NCBI GenBank assembly: GCA_025964065.1
Contig: JAOPZO010000044.1
Coordinates: forward strand, 1 to 14,654
DNA: 14,654 nucleotides
From: Solirubrobacterales bacterium
Lineage (GTDB): Bacteria; Actinomycetota; Thermoleophilia; Solirubrobacterales; Solirubrobacteraceae
Direction of reading: 5' to 3'
The notes under the pieces were generated by a model. It was not told the DNA's origin. It saw only the letters and a list, made by a program, of their open reading frames with translations, and ran no database searches. Shown here piece after piece: positions 12,844 through 14,654 of this stretch. How positions within the stretch are numbered: position 1 is the first letter of the stretch; each line of letters starts with the position of its first letter. The position numbers and the translations under genes were made by a program.

Positions 12844-13298
12844 GCGAAGGGCTTCGCGGTCATCACGTAGAGGGTCACGACGATCATCGCGAGCGTGATG
12901 AGGGTCCACGTACGGGCTGCGCCGAACGACAGCGCGTAGGCGGGCGCGTCGCCGGCCTCGGCCGCGCTGAGCATGCCCTCCTCGTTGCGCCGCAGGATCG
13001 TCGCGCCGAGGCCCGCGATCGCGAAGAGCATCACGAGCGAGATCGTGACCCACGGCTCGTCCCAGAGCTCGCGGTCCGTGGCGAGGTACGCGCCCGCGAG
13101 CAGGATCACGCCGATCGCCGGGCCCGTGACCTTCTTCGAGAACGCGATCTGCAGCCGGTGGAACCCGGCCCGCTCGCGCAGCGGCGCCTTCGCGTTGACC
13201 GCCAGGAACAGCGGGTAGGCGAAGAGCGCGCCGAAGGCGGTCACCACCGCCGTGATGTGGACCCAGAGGACGACGTCGTAGAACTGGACCGCGAGCAT
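12840..13298 (-). CDS. Four-helix integral membrane protein (DUF2269-like)
   Basis: The product is 152 residues with four predicted membrane helices at about 8-30, 57-74, 83-103 and 130-147. The first helix contains LWVHITAVVTAFGALFAYP; a membrane-embedded His followed by small residues is typical of DUF2269 and related putative heme- or redox-type membrane proteins. A basic amphipathic segment (RERAGFHRLQIAFSKKV) follows on the side between helices 1 and 2, and a soluble acidic loop (RRNEEGMLSAAEAGDAP) separates helices 3 and 4. The function is unknown. The ATG at 13298 has TAGGCT 7 nt upstream and no SD, so it may be transcribed on its own although it lies 27 bp after the aminopeptidase gene. 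Confidence 0.75.
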   Translation of the reverse strand: MLAVQFYDVVLWVHITAVVTAFGALFAYPLFLAVNAKAPLRERAGFHRLQIAFSKKVTGPAIGVILLAGAYLATDRELWDEPWVTISLVMLFAIAGLGATILRRNEEGMLSAAEAGDAPAYALSFGAARTWTLITLAMIVVTLYVMTAKPFA

Positions 13299-13305
13299 GC
13301 GCGGG

Positions 13306-13311
13306 AGCCTA
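13306..13311 (-). promoter_or_regulatory. Putative -10 box (TAGGCT) of the membrane-protein gene
   Basis: The minus strand has TAGGCT 7 nt before the ATG at 13298, within the 27-bp gap after the aminopeptidase stop. The same hexamer serves the MBL-fold gene at 4949-4954. Confidence 0.45.
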
Positions 13312-13325
13312 CGCCCGCGCGGCGC

Positions 13326-14411
<1,086 letters not shown>

Positions 14412-14435
14412 GGCGGCCATCCTCGCACGGCCCGC

Positions 14436-14654
14436 TCAGGGTGCTTCGAGCTCGGGGAAGTGCTCCGGCACGTGCGCCCGGAGCGCCTCCCGCACCGCGG
14501 TGCGCTCCTCCCGCGTGGCCGCCCGGAAGCGCGCGAGCAACGCCGCCTGGCCCTCCGTCGGGACCCCCGCGACCGTCCAGCGGACCGCCAGGCGCTCGAA
14601 GAGGAACTCCACCGCGCGCTGCCACACGTCCTCGCGGGCGGCCGCGGCGCTCGA
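14436..14654 (-). CDS. Unrecognised protein, C-terminal 72 residues (cut by window edge)
   Basis: The frame is open to the right edge. A GTG at 14627 could be a start, but the frame continues upstream with Ala-rich coding-like sequence (SSAAAAREDVWQRAVEF), so the true start is probably outside. The visible part is helical and charged: WQRAVEFLFERLAVRW, an EGQAALLARFRAATREER helix, and a short HVPEHFPELEAP end. No domain is recognised. It is the upstream neighbour of the M29 aminopeptidase in a likely operon. Confidence 0.6.
   Translation of the reverse strand, partial: SSAAAAREDVWQRAVEFLFERLAVRWTVAGVPTEGQAALLARFRAATREERTAVREALRAHVPEHFPELEAP

Overview
The window is about 14.7 kb of very GC-rich DNA with almost no A or T in third codon positions. 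Densely packed genes, several leaderless-looking starts, a STAS regulator and small lineage-type proteins all suggest an actinobacterium. A member of the Thermoleophilia (Solirubrobacterales-like) is my best guess, but this is inference from gene style, not from a marker gene. No rRNA, tRNA or CRISPR array was seen.

Layout. (1) Bases 1-1735, plus strand: the 3' end of a thiolase-superfamily gene, a secreted DUF6174-like protein, and two small proteins I cannot assign, closed by a strong hairpin. (2) Bases 1736-4404, minus strand: a universal-stress-like protein and a Ppx/GppA phosphatase with an HD domain in one likely operon, then a STAS anti-sigma-factor antagonist that seems to start at CTG. 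(3) Bases 4565-5698: a divergent glyoxalase I-like / glyoxalase II-like pair whose start codons are 18 bp apart. (4) Bases 5690-6508: a REP-associated tyrosine transposase (RAYT) flanked by two copies of a palindromic REP-like repeat. (5) Bases 6527-9332: an ABC1/AarF-type kinase and, convergent and overlapping it, pyruvate kinase. (6) Bases 9647-12830: a secreted 560-residue protein with tandem beta-sandwich-like repeats, divergent from glucose-6-phosphate dehydrogenase. (7) Bases 12840-14654, minus strand: a four-helix membrane protein (DUF2269-like), an M29 metallo-aminopeptidase and the 3' end of an unrecognised gene.

Most genes are chromosomal housekeeping: central carbon metabolism (pyk, zwf), methylglyoxal detoxification, phosphate or alarmone metabolism, and stress signalling. 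The accessory element is the RAYT with its REP pair. Its two palindromes contain the stop codons of the preceding MBL-fold gene and of the RAYT itself. The most notable regulatory signal is a recurring TANNNT box 6-8 nt before start codons. It appears at seven genes and includes one near-palindromic box that could fire both ways between the glyoxalase genes.
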